Below the pieces are notes generated by a model that did not search any database, had not been told where the DNA came from, and was given only the letters and a program-made list of their open reading frames with translations. Shown here one piece after another: positions 39,323 through 51,455 of a DNA stretch of 64,000 nucleotides; the stretch's first letter is position 1, and every line of letters begins with the position of its first letter. The DNA is from Halictus rubicundus. Its lineage: Eukaryota; Arthropoda; Insecta; Hymenoptera; Halictidae. The DNA is taken from NCBI RefSeq assembly GCF_050948215.1, contig NW_027488991.1, forward strand, positions 1 to 64,000. The letters are read 5' to 3'. The position numbers and the translations under genes were made by a program.

Positions 39323-39372
39323 CTCTATCCTATCCTATCCTCTATCCTATGCTATCCTCTATCATATCCTCT

Positions 39373-40401
39373 ACCCTATCCTCTATCCTATCCTATCCTC
39401 TATCCTATCCTCTATCCTAGCCTATCCTCTATCCTATTCTATCCAATCCCCTATCCTATGCTCTATCCTATCCTACCCTCTATAATATCGTATACTCTAT
39501 CATATCCTATCCTCTATCCTATAATATCCTCTATCCTATCAAATCCCCTACCCTATCCTCTATCCTATCCTATCCTCTATCCTATCCTATCGTCTATCCT
39601 ATCTTCTATCCTATCCTATCCTCTATCCTATCCTATACTCTATCCTATCCTATCCTCTATCCTATCCTATCTTCTATCCTATCCTATCCTCTATCCTATC
39701 AAATCCCCTATCCTATCCTCTATCCTATCTTATCCTCTATCCTATCCTATCTTCTATCCTATCCTATCATCTATCCTCAATCCTATCCTTTCCTGTATCC
39801 TATCCAATCCTCTATCCTATCCTATCCTCTATCCTATCCTATCCTCTATCCTATCCTATCCTCTATCCTATCCTATCCTCTATCCTATCCTATCCTCTAT
39901 CCTATCCTATCCTCTATCCTATCCTATCCTCTATCCTATCCTATCCTCTATCCTATCCTATCCTCTATCCTATCCTATCCTCTATCCTATCCTATCCTCT
40001 ATCCTATCCTATCCTCTATCCTATCCTATCCTCTATCCTATCCTATCCTCTATCCTATCCTATCCTCTATCCTATCCTATCCTCTATCCTATCCTATCCT
40101 CTATCCTATCCTATCCTCTATCCTATCCTATCCTCTATCCTATCCTATCCTCTATCCTATCCTATCCTCTATCCTATCCTATCCTCTATCCTATCCTATC
40201 CTCTATCCTATCCTATCCTCTATCCTATCCTATCATCTATCCTATCCTTTCCTGTATCCTATCCAATCCTCTATCCTATCCTATCCTCTATCCTATCCTG
40301 TCCTCTATCCTATCCTATCCTCTATCCTATCCTCTACCCTAGCCTATCCTCTATCCTCTATCGTATCCAATCCTCTATCCTATCCTATCCTCTATCCTAT
40401 C
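39373..40401. repeat. M1-C block with the longest pure 17-bp run (39808-40233)
   Basis: M1 is at 39478 and a C module at about 39600-39806. Then come about 25 consecutive 17-bp units with no point variant that I could see, the longest homogeneous run in the window. Unlike the VNTR runs above it is preceded by CAATCC rather than CAAGCC. It ends at CATCTATCC and leads into a G junction. Confidence 0.87.
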
Positions 40402-41290
40402 CTCTATAATATCGTACACTCTATCCTATAATATCATCTATCCGTTCCTATTCTCTATACTATCCTCTATCCTATCCTCTATCCTATCCTATCCTCTATC
40501 CTATCAAATCCCCTATCGAATCCTCTATCCTATCCTCTCGTCTATCCTATCCTCTGTCCTATCCTATCCTCTATCCTATCCTATCCCCTGTCACATCCTC
40601 TATCCTATCCTATCCAATCCCCTATCCTATGCTCTATCCTATCCTACCATCTATAATATCGTATACTCTATCATATCCTATCCTCTATCCTATAATATCC
40701 TCTATCCTATCAAATCCCCTATCCTATCCTCTATCCTATTCTATCCTCTATCCTATCCTATCCTCTGTCCTATCCTATCCTCTATCCTAGCCTATCCTCT
40801 ATCCTATCCTATCCAATCCCCTATCCTATGCTCTATCCTATCCTACCCTCTATAATATCGTATACTCTGTCATATCCTATCCTCTATCCTATAATATCCT
40901 CTATCCTATCCAATTACCTATCCTATCCTCTATCCTATCCTATCCTGTATCCTATCCAATCCTCTATCCTATCCTAGCATCTATCATCAATCCTATCCTT
41001 TCCTGTATCCTATCATATCCTCTATCCTATCCTATCCTCTAAACTATCCTACCCTATCCTCTATCCTATCCTATCCTCTATCCTATCCTATCATCTATCC
41101 TATCCTATCCTCTATCCTATCCTATCTTCTATCCTATCCTATCCTCTATCCTATCAAATCCCCTATCCTATCCTCTATCCTATCCAGTCCTGTATCCTAT
41201 CCAGTCCTCTATCCTATCCTATCATCTATCATCACTCCTATCCTTTCCTGTATCCTATCCAATCGTCTATCCTATCCTATCCTCTATCCT
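40402..41290. repeat. G block, copy 5
   Basis: It has the standard G order beginning with CTCTATAATATCGTACACTC. It shares CAATTACC (near 40912) and CTCTAAACTATCC with copies 1 and 2 but GTATACTC with copies 3 and 4, so it is intermediate between the two groups. Private changes are one 12-bp unit missing near 40475, CCAGTCCTGTATCC near 41183 and CATCACTCC near 41230. Confidence 0.87.
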
Positions 41291-41884
41291 ATCCTATCCT
41301 CTATCCTATACTATCCTCTATCCTATCCTATCCTCTATCCTATCCTATCGTCTATCCTATCCTCTATCCTATCCTATCCTCTATCCTATCCTATCCTCTA
41401 TCCTATCCTATCCTCTATCCTATCCTATCCTCTATCCTATCCTATCCTCTATCCTATCCTATCCTCTATCCTATCCTATCCTCTATCCTATCCTATCCTC
41501 TATCCTATCCTCTATCCTAGCCTATCCTCTATCCTATTCTATCCAATCCCCTATCCTATGCTCTATCCTATCCTACCCTCTATAATATCGTATACTCTAT
41601 CATATCCTATCCTCTATCCTATAATATCCTCTATCCTATCAAATCCCCTACCCTATCCTCTATCCTATCCTATCCTCTATCCTATCCTATCGTCTATCCT
41701 ATCTTCTATCCTATCCTATCCTCTATCCTATCCTATCCTCTATCCTATCCTATCCTCTATCCTATCCTATCCTCTATCCTATCCTATCCTCTATCCTATC
41801 CTATCCTCTATCCTGTCCTATGCTCTATCCTATCCTATCCTCTATCCTATGCTATCCTCTATCATATCCTCTACCCTATCCTCT

Positions 41885-43937
41885 ATCCTGTATCCTATGC
41901 TATCATATCCTATATCCTATCCTATCCTCTATCCTATCCTATCCTCTATCCTATCCTATCCTCTATCCTATAATATCTTCTATCCTATCCTATCCTCTAT
42001 CCTATCAAGTCCACTATCCTATCCTCTGTCCTATCCTATCTCTATCCTGTCCTATCCTCTATCCTATCCTATCCTCTATCCTATCCTATCCTGTATCCTA
42101 TCCAATGCTCTATCCTATCCTATCATCTTTCCTCTATCCTATCCAATCCTCTATCCTATCCTATCCTCTATCCTATACTATCCTCTATCCTATCCTATCC
42201 TCTATCCTATCCTATCCTCTATCCTATCCCATCTCCTATCGTATCCTCTATCCTATCCTATCCTCTATCCTATCCCACCCTCTATCCTATCCTATACTGT
42301 ATCCTATCCTATCCTCTATCCTATAATATCCTCTATCCTATCCAATCCTCTATCCTGTATCCTATGCTATCATATCCTATATCCTATCCTATCCTCTATC
42401 CTATCCTATCCTCTATCCTATAATATCTTCTATCCTATCCTATCCTCTATCCTATCAAGTCCCCTATCCTATCCTCTGTCCTATCCTATCTCTATCCTAT
42501 CCTATCCTCTATCCTATCCTATCCTCTATCCTATCCTATCCTGTATCCTATCCAATGCTCTATCCTATCCTATCATCTATCCCCTATCCTATCCAACCCT
42601 CTATCCTATCCTATCCTCTATCCTATCCTATCCTCTATCCTATAATATCTACAATCCTATCCTATCCCCTATCCTATCCTCTGTCCTATCCTATCCTCCG
42701 TCCTATCCTATCCTCTGTCCTACCCTATCCTCTATCCTATCCTATCCTCTATCCTATCCTATCCTCTATCCTATCCTATCCTGTATCCTATCCAATGCTC
42801 TATCCTATCCTATCATCTATCCCCTATCCTATCCAACCCTCTATCCTATCCTATCCTCTATCCTATCCTATCCTCTATCCTATAATATCTACTATCCTAT
42901 CCTATCCCCTATCCTATCCTCTGTCCTATCCTATCCTCCGTCCTATCCTATCCTCTGTCCTACCCTATCCTCTATCCTATCCTATCCTCTATCCTATCCT
43001 ATCCTCTATCCTATGCGATCCTCTATCCTATCCTCTATCCTATCCTCTATCCTATCCTATCCTCTATCCTATCCTATCCTCTATCCTATCCTATCCTCTA
43101 TCCTATCCTATCCTCTATCCTATCCTATCCTCTATCCTATCCTATCCTCTATCCTATCCTATCCTCTATCCTATCCTATCCTCTATCCTATCCTATCCTC
43201 TATCCTATCCTATCCTCTATCCTATCCTATCCTCTATCCTATCCTATCCTCTATACTATCCTATCCTATCCTTTATCCTATCCTATCGTCTATCCTATCC
43301 TCTATCCTATCCTATCCTGTATCCTATCCTATCCTCAATCCTATCCTTTCCCGTATCATATCCAATCCTCTATCCTATCCTATCCTCTATCCTATCCTAT
43401 CCTCTATCCTATCCTATCCTCTATCCTATCCTATCGTCTATCCTATCCTCTATCCTATCCTATCCTCTATCCTATCCTATCCTCTATCCTATCCTATCCT
43501 CTATCCTATCCTATCCTCTATCCTATTCTATCCTCTATCCTATCCTATCCTCTATCCTATCCTCTATCCTATCCTATAATCTATCCTATCGTATCCTCTA
43601 TCCTATCCTATCCTCTATCCTATCCTGTCCTCTATCCTATGCTATCCTCTATCCTATCCTCTATCCTATCCCATCCCCTATCGTATCCTCTATCCTATCC
43701 TATCCTCTATCCTATCCCACCCTCTATCCTATCCTATACTGTATCCTATTGTATCCTGTATCCTATAATATCTACTATCCTATCCTATCCCCTATCCTAT
43801 CCTCTGTCCTATCCTATCCTCCGTCCTATCCTATCCTCTGTCCTATCCTATCCTCTATCCTATCCTATCCTCTATCCTATCCCACCCTCTATCCTATCCT
43901 ATACTGTATCCTATCCTATCCTCTATCCTATAATATC
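41885..43937. repeat. Rearranged F unit, copy 5
   Basis: It joins an E module (41820) at CTCTATCCTG and then follows the F order: CAAGTCCAC, CATCTTTCCTC, CAAGTCCCC, CCAACCC, CTCCGTCC, ATGCGATCC near 43014 and TTTCCCGTATC. It contains a 240-bp internal tandem duplication, an expanded pure run at about 43050-43245, and a tail lacking TTCTATCCAACCCAGCC. It ends with a 250-bp module. Confidence 0.83.
42541..43013. repeat. 240-bp tandem duplication inside F copy 5
   Basis: Positions 42541-42780 and 42781-43013 agree base for base, beginning with CTGTATCCTATCCAATGCTC and including CCAACCC, ATCTACTATCC, CTCCGTCC and CTCTGTCCTACCC. The one difference I saw is CTACAATCC near 42650 against CTACTATCC near 42890. 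The copies diverge at the end, where the second reads ATGCGATCC. The other F units have a single copy of this part. Confidence 0.93.
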
Positions 43938-43966
43938 CTCTATCCTATCCAGTCCTCTATCCTATC
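43717..43966. repeat. 250-bp module (CCACCC to CCAGTCC)
   Basis: CCACCCTCTA recurs at 43717 and 43967, 250 bp apart. The module contains CTATACTG, CTGTATCCTATAATATC, ATCTACTATCC, CTCCGTCC, CTCTGTCC, a second CCACCC and CTATACTG, then CCAGTCC. A private variant, CTATTGTATCC, is near 43749. The same module is at 45651-45900, 48879-49128 and 49129-49378. Confidence 0.9.
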
Positions 43967-44485
43967 CCACCCTCTATCCTATCCTATACTGTATCCTATC
44001 CTATCCTCTATCCTATCCTATCCTCTATCCTATCCTATCCTCTATCCTATCCTATCCTCTATCCTATCCTATCCTCTATCCTATCCTATCCTCTATCCTA
44101 TCCTATCCTCTATCCTATCCTATCCTCTATCCTATCCTATCCTCTATCCTATCTTATCCTCTATCCTATCCTATCCTCTATCCTATCCTCTATCCTATCC
44201 TATCCTCTATCCTATCCTATCCTCTATCCTATCCTATCCTCTATCCTATCCTATCCTCTATCCTATCCTATCCTCTATCCTATCCTATCGTGTATCCTAT
44301 CCTCTATCCTATCCTATCATCTATCCTATCCTTTCCTGTATCCTATCCAATTCTCTATCCTATCCTATCCTCTATCCTATCCTGTCCTCTATCCTATCCT
44401 ATCCTCTATCCTATCCTCTATCCTAGCCTATCCTCTATCCTCTATCGTATCCAATCCTCTATCCTATCCTATCCTCTATCCTATC

Positions 44486-44650
44486 CTCTATAATATCGTA
44501 CACTCTATCCTATAATATCATCTATCCGTTCCTATTCTCTATACTATCCTCTATCCTATCCTCTATCCTATCCTCTATCCTATCCTATCCTCTATCCTAT
44601 CAAATCCCCTATCGAATCCTCTATCCTATCCTCTCGTCTATCCTATCCTT
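44486..44650. repeat. G junction, copy 6 (short)
   Basis: CTCTATAATATCGTACACTC, CCGTTCC, CGAATCC and CTCTCGTC occur in order, then CTTTGTCC at about 44649 in place of CTCTGTCC. The M1-like second half of the full G block is missing; an F-type fragment follows instead. Confidence 0.85.
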
Positions 44651-44699
44651 TGTCCTATCCTATCCTCTATCCTATCCTATCCTCTATCCTATCCTATGC

Positions 44700-46290
44700 T
44701 CTATCCTATCCTATCCTCTATCCTATCCCATCCCCTATCGTATCCTCTATCCTATCCTATCCTCTATCCTATCCCACCCTCTATCCTATCCTATACTGTA
44801 TCCTATCCTATCCTCTATCCTATAATATCCTCTGTCCTATCCAATCCTCTATCCTGTATCCTATGCTATCATATCCTATATCCTATCCTATCCTCTATCC
44901 TATCCTATCCTCTATCCTATCCTATCCTCTATCCTATAATATCTTCTATCCTATCCTATCCTCTATCCTATCAAGTCCACTATCCTATCCTCTGTCCTAT
45001 CCTAACTCTATCCTGTCCTATCCTCTATCCTATCCTATCCTCTATCCTATCCTATCCTGTATCCTATCCAATGCTCTATCCTATCCTATCATCTATCCTC
45101 TATCCTATCCAATCCTCTATCCTATCCTATCCTCTATCCTATACTATCCTCTATCCTATAATATCTACTATGCTAGCCTATCCCCTATCCTATCCTCTGT
45201 CCTATCCTATCCTCCGTCCTATCCTATCCTCTGTCCTATCCTATCCTCTATCCTATCCTATCCTCTATCCTATCCTATCCTCTATCCTATCCTATCCTCT
45301 ATCCTATCCCATCCCCTATCGTATCCTCTATCCTATCCTATCCTCTATCCTATCCCACCCTCTATCCTATCCTATACTGTATCCTATCCTATCCTCTATC
45401 CTATAATATCCTCTATCCTATCCAATCCTCTATCCTGTATCCTATGCTATCATATCCTATATCCTATCCTATCCTCTATCCTATCCTATCCTCTATCCTA
45501 TCCTATCCTCTATCCTATCCTCTATCCTATCCTATCCTCTAACCTATCCTATCCTCTATCCTATCCCACCCTCTATCCTATCCTATACTGTATCCTATCC
45601 TATCCTCTATCCTATAATATCCTCTATCCTATCCAGTCCTCTATCCTATCCCACCCTCTATCCTATCCTATACTGTATCCTATCCTATCCTGTATCCTAT
45701 AATATCTACTATCCTATCCTATCCCCTATCCTATCCTCTGTCCTATCCTATCCTCCGTCCTATCCTATCCTCTGTCCTATCCTATCCTCTATCCTATCCT
45801 ATCCTCTATCCTATCCCACCCTCTATCCTATCCTATACTGTATCCTATCCTATCCTCTATCCTATAATATCCTCTATCCTATCCAGTCCTCTATCCTATC
45901 CCACCCTCTATCCTATCCTATACTGTATCCTATCCTATCCTCTATCCTATCCTATCCTCTATCCTATCCTATCCTCTATCCTATCCTATCCTCTATCCTA
46001 TCCTATCCTCTATCCTATCATATCCTCTATCCTATCCTATCCTCTATCCTATCCTATCCTCTATCCTATCCTATCCTCTATCCTATCCTATCCTCTATCC
46101 TATCCTATCCTCTATCCTATCCTATCCTCTATCCTATCCTATCCTCTATCCTATCCTATCCTCTATCCTATCCTATCCTCTATCCTATCCTATCGTGTAT
46201 CCTATCCTCTATCCTATCCTATCATCTATCCTATCCTTTCCTGTATCCTATCCAATCCTCTATCCTATCCTATCCTCTATCCTATCCTGT
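44700..46290. repeat. F-fragment superduplication, copy a
   Basis: It matches 48030-49820 with offsets of 3330 (44.73-45.4 kb), 3313 (45541), 3478 (45651-46019) and 3529 (46195). It contains CCCATCCCC, CTCTGTCCTATCCAATCC with the CTGTATCCTATGC form, CCTAACTC near 45002, ATGCTAGCC near 45171, CTCTAACC, one 250-bp module and a CATATCC unit at 46019. Confidence 0.85.
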
Positions 46291-46390
46291 CCTCTATCCT
46301 ATCCTATCCTCTATCCTATCCTCTATCCTAGCCTATCCTCTATCCTCTATCGTATCCAATCCTCTATCCTATCCTATCCTCTATCCTATC

Positions 46391-46550
46391 CTCTATAATA
46401 TCGTACACTCTATCCTATAATATCATCTATCCGTTCCTATTCTCTATACTATCCTCTATCCTATCCTCTATCCTATCCTCTATCCTATCCTATCCTCTAT
46501 CCTATCAAATCCCCTATCGAATCCTCTATCCTATCCTCTCGTCTATCCTA
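46391..46550. repeat. G junction, copy 7 (short)
   Basis: CTCTATAATATCGTACACTC, CCGTTCC, CGAATCC and CTCTCGTC, followed by F-type CCCATCCCC units. It has the same truncated layout as the copies at 44486 and 47450. Confidence 0.85.
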
Positions 46551-46590
46551 TCCTCTATCCTATCCTATCCTCTATCCTATCCTATCCTCT

Positions 46591-47090
46591 ATCCTATCCC
46601 ATCCCCTATCGTATCCTCTATCCTATCCTATCCTCTATGCTATCCCACCCTCTATCCTATCCTATACTGTATCCTATCCTATCCTCTATCCTATAATATC
46701 CTCTATCCTATCCAATCCTCTATCCTGTATCCTATGCTATCATATCCTGTATCCTATCCTATCCTCTATCCTATCCTATCCTCTATCGTATCCTCTATCC
46801 TATCCTATCCTCTATCCTATCCTATCCTCTATCCTATCCTATCCTCTATCCTATCCTGTCCTCTATCCTATGCTATCCTCTATCCTATCCTCTATCCTAT
46901 CCCACCCTCTATCCTATCCTATACTGTATCCTATCCTATCCTGTATCCTATAATATCTACTATCCTATCCTATCCCCTATCCTATCCTCTGTCCTATCCT
47001 ATCCTCCGTCCTATCCTATCCTCTGTCCTATCCTATCCTCTATCCTATCCTATCCTCTATCCTATCCCACCCTCTATCCTATCCTATCCT
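46591..47090. repeat. Short F-type fragment
   Basis: CCCATCCCC, CTATGCTATCCCACCC, CTATACTG, CTGTATCCTATGC, CATATCCTGTATCC, CTGTCC, CCACCC, ATCTACTATCC and CTCCGTCC occur within 500 bp. Compared with a full F unit most of the interior is deleted. Confidence 0.8.
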
Positions 47091-47449
47091 CTATCCTATC
47101 CTATCCTCTATCCTATCTTATCCTCTATCCTATCCTATCCTCTATCCTATCCTCTATCCTATCCTATCCTCTATCCTATCCTATCCTCTATCCTATCCTA
47201 TCCTCTATCCTATCCTATCCTCTATCCTATCCTATCCTCTATCCTATCCTATCGTGTATCCTATCCTCTATCCTATCCTATCATCTATCCTATCCTTTCC
47301 TGTATCCTATCCAATTCTCTATCCTATCCTATCCTCTATCCTATCCTGTCCTCTATCCTATCCTATCCTCTATCCTATCCTCTATCCTAGCCTATCCTCT
47401 ATACTCTATCGTATCCAATCCTCTATCCTATCCTATCCTCTATCCTATC

Positions 47450-47625
47450 CTCTATAATATCGTACACTCTATCCTATAATATCATCTATCCGTTCCTATT
47501 CTCTATACTATCCTCTATCCTATCCTCTATCCTATCCTCTATCCTATCCTATCCTCTATCCTATCAAATCCCCTATCGAATCCTCTATCCTATCCTCTCG
47601 TCTATCCTATCCTCTGTCCTATCCT
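47450..47625. repeat. G junction, copy 8 (short)
   Basis: Same variants as the copies at 44486 and 46391, 1059 bp after the latter, preceded by the private variant CTCTATACTCTATCG near 47400. It is the last CCGTTCC-type G junction before the change of module set. Confidence 0.85.
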
Positions 47626-48029
47626 ATCCTCTATCCTATCCTATCCTCTATCCTATCCTATGCTCTATCCTATCCTATCCTCTATCCTATGCTATCCTCT
47701 ATCATATCCTCTACCCTATCCTCTATCCTATCCTATCCTCTATCCTATCCTATCATCTATCCTATCCTATCCTCTATCCTATCCTATCCTCTATCCTATC
47801 CAATCCTCTATCCTATCCTATCCTCTATCCTATCCTATCCTCTATCCTATCCTATCCTCTATCCTATCCTATCCTCTATCCTATCCTCTCCTCTATCCTC
47901 AATCCTATCCTTTCCTGTATCCTATCCAATCCTCTATCCTATCCTATCCTCTATCCTATCCTATCGTCTATCCTGTCCTCTATACTATCCTATCCTCTAT
48001 CCTATCCTATCCTCTATCCTATCCTATCC

Positions 48030-49820
48030 TCTATCCTATCCTATCCTCTATCCTATCCCATCCCCTATCGTATCCTCTATCCTATCCTATCCTCTATCCT
48101 ATCCCACCCTCTATCCTATCCTATACTGTATCCTATCCTATCCTCTATCCTATAATATCCTCTGTCCTATCCAATCCTCTATCCTGTATCCTATGCTATC
48201 ATATCCTATATCCTATCCTATCCTCTATCCTATCCTATCCTCTATCCTATCCTATCCTCTATCCTATAATATCTTCTATCCTATCCTATCCTCTATCCTA
48301 TCAAGTCCACTATCCTATCCTCTGTCCTATCCTAACTCTATCCTGTCCTATCCTCTATCCTATCCTATCCTCTATCCTATCCTATCCTGTATCCTATCCA
48401 ATGCTCTATCCTATCCTATCATCTATCCTCTATCCTATCCAATCCTCTATCCTATCCTATCCTCTATCCTATACTATCCTCTATCCTATAATATCTACTA
48501 TGCTAGCCTATCCCCTATCCTATCCTCTGTCCTATCCTATCCTCCGTCCTATCCTATCCTCTGTCCTATCCTATCCTCTATCCTATCCTATCCTCTATCC
48601 TATCCTATCCTCTATCCTATCCTATCCTCTATCCTATCCCATCCCCTATCGTATCCTCTATCCTATCCTATCCTCTATCCTATCCCACCCTCTATCCTAT
48701 CCTATACTGTATCCTATCCTATCCTCTATCCTATAATATCCTCTATCCTATCCAATCCTCTATCCTGTATCCTATGCTATCATATCCTATATCCTATCCT
48801 ATCCTCTATCCTATCCTATCCTCTATCCTATCCTCTATCCTATCCTATCCTCTAACCTATCCTATCCTCTATCCTATCCCACCCTCTATCCTATCCTATA
48901 CTGTATCCTATCCTATCCTGTATCCTATAATATCTACTATCCTATCCTATCCCCTATCCTATCCTCTGTCTTATCCTATCCTCCGTCCTATCCTATCCTC
49001 TGTCCTATCCTATCCTCTATCCTATCCTATCCTCTATCCTATCCCACCCTCTATCCTATCCTATACTGTATCCTATCCTATCCTCTATCCTATAATATCC
49101 TCTATCCTATCCAGTCCTCTATCCTATCCCACCCTCTATCCTATCCTATACTGTATCCTATCCTATCCTGTATCCTATAATATCTACTATCCTATCCTAT
49201 CCCCTATCCTATCCTCTGTCCTATCCTATCCTCCGTCCTATCCTATCCTCTGTCCTATCCTATCCTCTATCCTATCCTATCCTCTATCCTATCCCACCCT
49301 CTATCCTATCCTATACTGTATCCTATCCTATCCTCTATCCTATAATATCCTCTATCCTATCCAGTCCTCTATCCTATCCCACCCTCTATCCTATCCTATA
49401 CTGTATCCTATCCTATCCTCTATCCTATCCTATCCTCTATCCTATCCTATCCTCTATCCTATCCTATCCTCTATCCTATCCTATCCTCTATCCTATCATA
49501 TCCTCTATCCTATCCTATCCTCTATCCTATCCTATCCTCTATCCTATCCTATCCTCTATCCTATCCTATCCTCTATCCTATCCTATCCTCTATCCTATCC
49601 TATCCTCTATCCTATCCTATCCTCTATCCTATCCTATCCTCTATCCTATCCTATCCTCTATCCTATCCTATCCTCTATCCTATCCTATCCTCTATCCTAT
49701 CCTATCCTCTATCCTATCCTATCGTGTATCCTATCCTCTATCCTATCCTATCATCTATCCTATCCTTTCCAGTATCCTATCCAATCCTCTATCCTATCCT
49801 ATCCTCTATCCTATCCTGTC
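48030..49820. repeat. F-fragment superduplication, copy b, with tandem 250-bp modules
   Basis: This is the copy of 44700-46290, including CCTAACTC near 48332, ATGCTAGCC near 48501 and CTCTAACC near 48852. It has two tandem 250-bp modules (48879-49128 and 49129-49378) where copy a has one, and CTGTCTTATCC near 48966 in the first. A CGTGTATCC unit at 49724 ends in TTTCCAGTATCC where the 46.2-kb copy has TTTCCTGTATCC. Confidence 0.87.
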
Positions 49821-50730
49821 CTCTATCCTATCAAATCCCCTATCCTATCCTCTGTGATATCCTATCCTCTATCCTATCCTATCCTCTATCCTATCAAATC
49901 CACTATCCTATCCTCTATCCTATCAAATCCCCTATCCTATCCTCTATCCTATCCTATCGTCTATCCTATCCTCTATCCTATCCTATGCTCTATCCTATTC
50001 TATCCCCTGTCCTATCCTATCCTCTATCCTATCCTATCCTCTATCCTATCCTATCCTCTATCCTATGCTATCCTCTATCCTATCCTCTATCCTATCCTCT
50101 ATCCTATCCTATCCTCTATCCTATCCTATCCTCTATCCTATCCTATCCTCTATTATATCCTATCCTCTATCCTATCCTATCCTCTATCCTATCCTATCCT
50201 CTATCCTATCCTATCCTCTATCCTATCCTATCCTCTATCCTATCCTCTATCCTATCCTATCCTCTATCCTATCCTATCCTCTATCCTATGCTATCCTCTA
50301 TCCTATCCTCTATCCTATCCTATCCTCTATCCTATCCTATCCTCTATCCTATCCTGTCCTCTATCCTCTATCCTATCCTATCCTCTATCCTATCCCAGCC
50401 TATATCCTATCCTATCCTCTATAGTATCCTATCCTCTATCCTATCCTATCCTATCCTCTATCCTATCCTATTCTCTATCCTATCCTATCCTCTATCCTAT
50501 CCTATCCTCTATCCTATCCTATCCTCTATCCTATCCCATCTTCTATCCTATCCTATCCTCTATCCTATCAAATCCCCTATCCTATCCTCTGTCCTATCCT
50601 ATCCTCTACCCTATCCTATCCTCTATCCTATCAAATCCCCTATCCTATCAAATCCCCTATCCTATCCTCTATCCTATCCTATCGTCTATCCTATCCTATC
50701 GTCTATCCTATCCTCTATCCTATCCTATGC
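49821..50730. repeat. Transition segment to the right-hand module set
   Basis: M1, C, D, E and F landmarks stop here. New variants appear: CTCTGTGATATCC near 49855, CAAATCCAC, ATGCTC near 49986 with CTATTCTATCCCCTG, ATGCTATCC near 50065, CTATTATATCC near 50150, CCCAGCCTATATCC near 50396 and CTATAGTATCC near 50424. 12-bp and 22-bp units are more frequent than on the left. Confidence 0.75.
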
Positions 50731-51391
50731 TCTATCCTATCCTATCCCCTATCATATCCTATCCTCTATCCTATCCTATCCTATCCTCTATCCTATCCTA
50801 TCCTCTATCCTCTATCCTATCCTATCCTCTATCCTATCCTATCCTCTATCCTATCCTATCCTATCCTCTATCCTATCCTATCTTCTATCCTATCCTATCC
50901 TCTATCCTATCATATCCTCTATCCTATAATATCCTCTATCCTATCCTATCCTCTATTCTATCCTATCGTCTATCCTATCCTATCCTCTATCCTATCCTAT
51001 CGTCTATCCTATCCTCTATCCAATCCTATCCTCTATCCTATCCTATCCTCTATCCTATCCTATCCTCTATCCTATCCTGTATCCTATCAAATCCCCTATC
51101 CTATCCTCTATCCTATCCTATCGTCTATCCTATCCTATCCTCTATCCAATCCTATCCTCAATCCTATCCTATCGTCTATCCTATCCTATCCTCTATCCTA
51201 TCCTATCCTCTATCCTATCCAATCCTCTATCCTATCCTATCATCTATCCTCAATCCTATCCTTTCCTGTATCCTATCCATTCCTCTATCCTATCCTGTCC
51301 TCTATCCTATCCTATCCTCTATCCCATCCTATCCTCTATCCTATCCTCTATCCTATCCTATCCTCTATCCTATCCTCTATCCTATCCTATC

Positions 51392-51455
51392 CTCTATAAT
51401 ATCGTACAATCTATCCTATAATATCGTCTATCCGATCCTATTCTCTATCCTATCC
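51392..51455. repeat. G' junction (CCGATCC type), representative copy
   Basis: It reads CTCTATAATATCGTACA, then CTATAATATCG, CTATCCGATCC and CCTATTCTC. It differs from the left-hand G junction by CCGATCC for CCGTTCC and ATCGTC for ATCATC. Other copies start at 51981, 53193, 53974, 54308, 55120, 55709, 56921 and 61719. I found none to the left of 50 kb. Confidence 0.88.

Larger units (their letters stand above)
32018..39372. repeat. 7.4-kb superduplication, copy b
   Basis: This is the copy of 20566-28080. It starts inside an F unit (CTATAATATCTTC) and so joins a truncated F unit directly to an E module. Differences from copy a: 46 bp missing before ATGCGATCC at 32325; an extra CCTGTATCC unit near 32982; one copy instead of two of the 262-bp repeat; a 148-bp insertion in the 34.9-35.05 kb region; and unit-number changes of 85 and 68 bp in VNTR runs. 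Confidence 0.9.
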
